A stretch of 64,000 bases of DNA, from the NCBI GenBank assembly GCA_958299035.1, contig CATQJL010000326.1:1998232-2062231 (forward strand). The letters run 5' to 3'. This document shows positions 63,674-64,000 of this stretch, one piece after another (the stretch's first letter is position 1; each line of letters begins with the position of its first letter). The translations under genes and the position numbers were made by a program. The notes below the pieces were generated by a model that ran no database searches, was not told the DNA's origin, and saw only the letters and a list, made by a program, of their open reading frames with translations. The stretch comes from Cylicocyclus nassatus (Eukaryota > Nematoda > Chromadorea > Rhabditida > Strongylidae).

Positions 63674-64000
63674 TTCTCCAGTTGAGTCTCAACTTAGATT
63701 TTGAGCCTGTAGATATGGTTTGTGAATTTTTTGGATGGACTGTTCATATACCCATACGCTGCTGTATCTGCATTCTGGACAGTCTATTACTCTTTCGTGT
63801 AGATACTTTATTGTTCTACATATTAGAGGGGCAAGAAAATGCGCGAAAAAGTACCAATCTCCATCGTATCTGAAAGGGCTGCAAATCAGGAATAATCATA
63901 TCGTAACTTTCAGTGTAGTGCAAGCGCACAAGTTGTACGTTTCTCGAGTGCATATGGCTAAAAAAGTGGGGTTACGGGTGCTTAGACCAGGTGGCACAAG

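Noticed and set aside
1..64000. CRISPR array, tRNA or rRNA genes
   Set aside because: No spacer-repeat pattern and no cloverleaf or rRNA signature were seen; the genome is eukaryotic. A tRNA scan would be decisive for tRNAs.

Overview
The window reads as nuclear DNA of a nematode, most likely a clade V rhabditid/strongylid relative (hookworm-like). Genes are split into many small exons with GT..AG introns whose acceptors are mostly TTTNCAG, and most encoded proteins pair best with nematode families. That placement is inference from memory of protein families, because no search was possible. No rRNA, tRNA, CRISPR or viral gene was recognised. All gene models below were built by hand from splice signals, reading phase and protein similarity.

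Layout, left to right. 1-4771 (-): most of a Hunchback/Ikaros-type C2H2 zinc-finger gene, cut by the left edge. 4772-11498: repeat-bearing intergenic DNA. 11499-14481 (-): a small two-exon membrane-protein gene lying 123 bp upstream of the mitochondrial ATP synthase subunit b gene, an operon-like spacing. 16063-19197 (-): a type II membrane protein with eight LDL-receptor class A repeats, the architecture of the C. elegans egg surface proteins EGG-1/EGG-2. 22723-24162 (-): 8-oxoguanine DNA glycosylase OGG1 with intact catalytic residues. 27210-32165 (-): an abnormal-spindle/ASPM-type spindle protein. 36663-40305 (-): a TMEM268-like membrane protein. 42593-48738 (+): acid sphingomyelinase, about 565 aa, with signal peptide, saposin B domain and metallophosphoesterase domain. 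50887-51640 (+): a broken fragment of CTR9 (Paf1 complex). 55395-57955 (+): a multi-pass membrane protein of unknown role. 63405-63673 (-): a possible small gene.

The mobile DNA is the unusual part. Two large elements, 24431-26182 and 49049-52735, both begin CTCAGACA and end with its complement. Both have long inverted termini, arrays of GC-rich short repeats just inside each end, and matching dinucleotides at the two flanks (TC..TC and CA..CA). Each carries gene-like cargo: the second encloses the CTR9 fragment, the first a spliced ORF of unknown origin. This resembles the CACTA plan (subterminal repeats, short target duplication, gene capture), but the termini do not match that family as I know it. 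Around these are many small inverted-repeat elements, several sitting in introns of the ASPM, TMEM268-like and sphingomyelinase genes, including an 885-bp mariner-type element between the third-last and second-last exons of the sphingomyelinase gene.

The genes do not form one pathway. They are housekeeping or cell-biology genes (energy, DNA repair, spindle, lysosomal lipid breakdown, fertilisation surface protein) separated by repeat-rich DNA.
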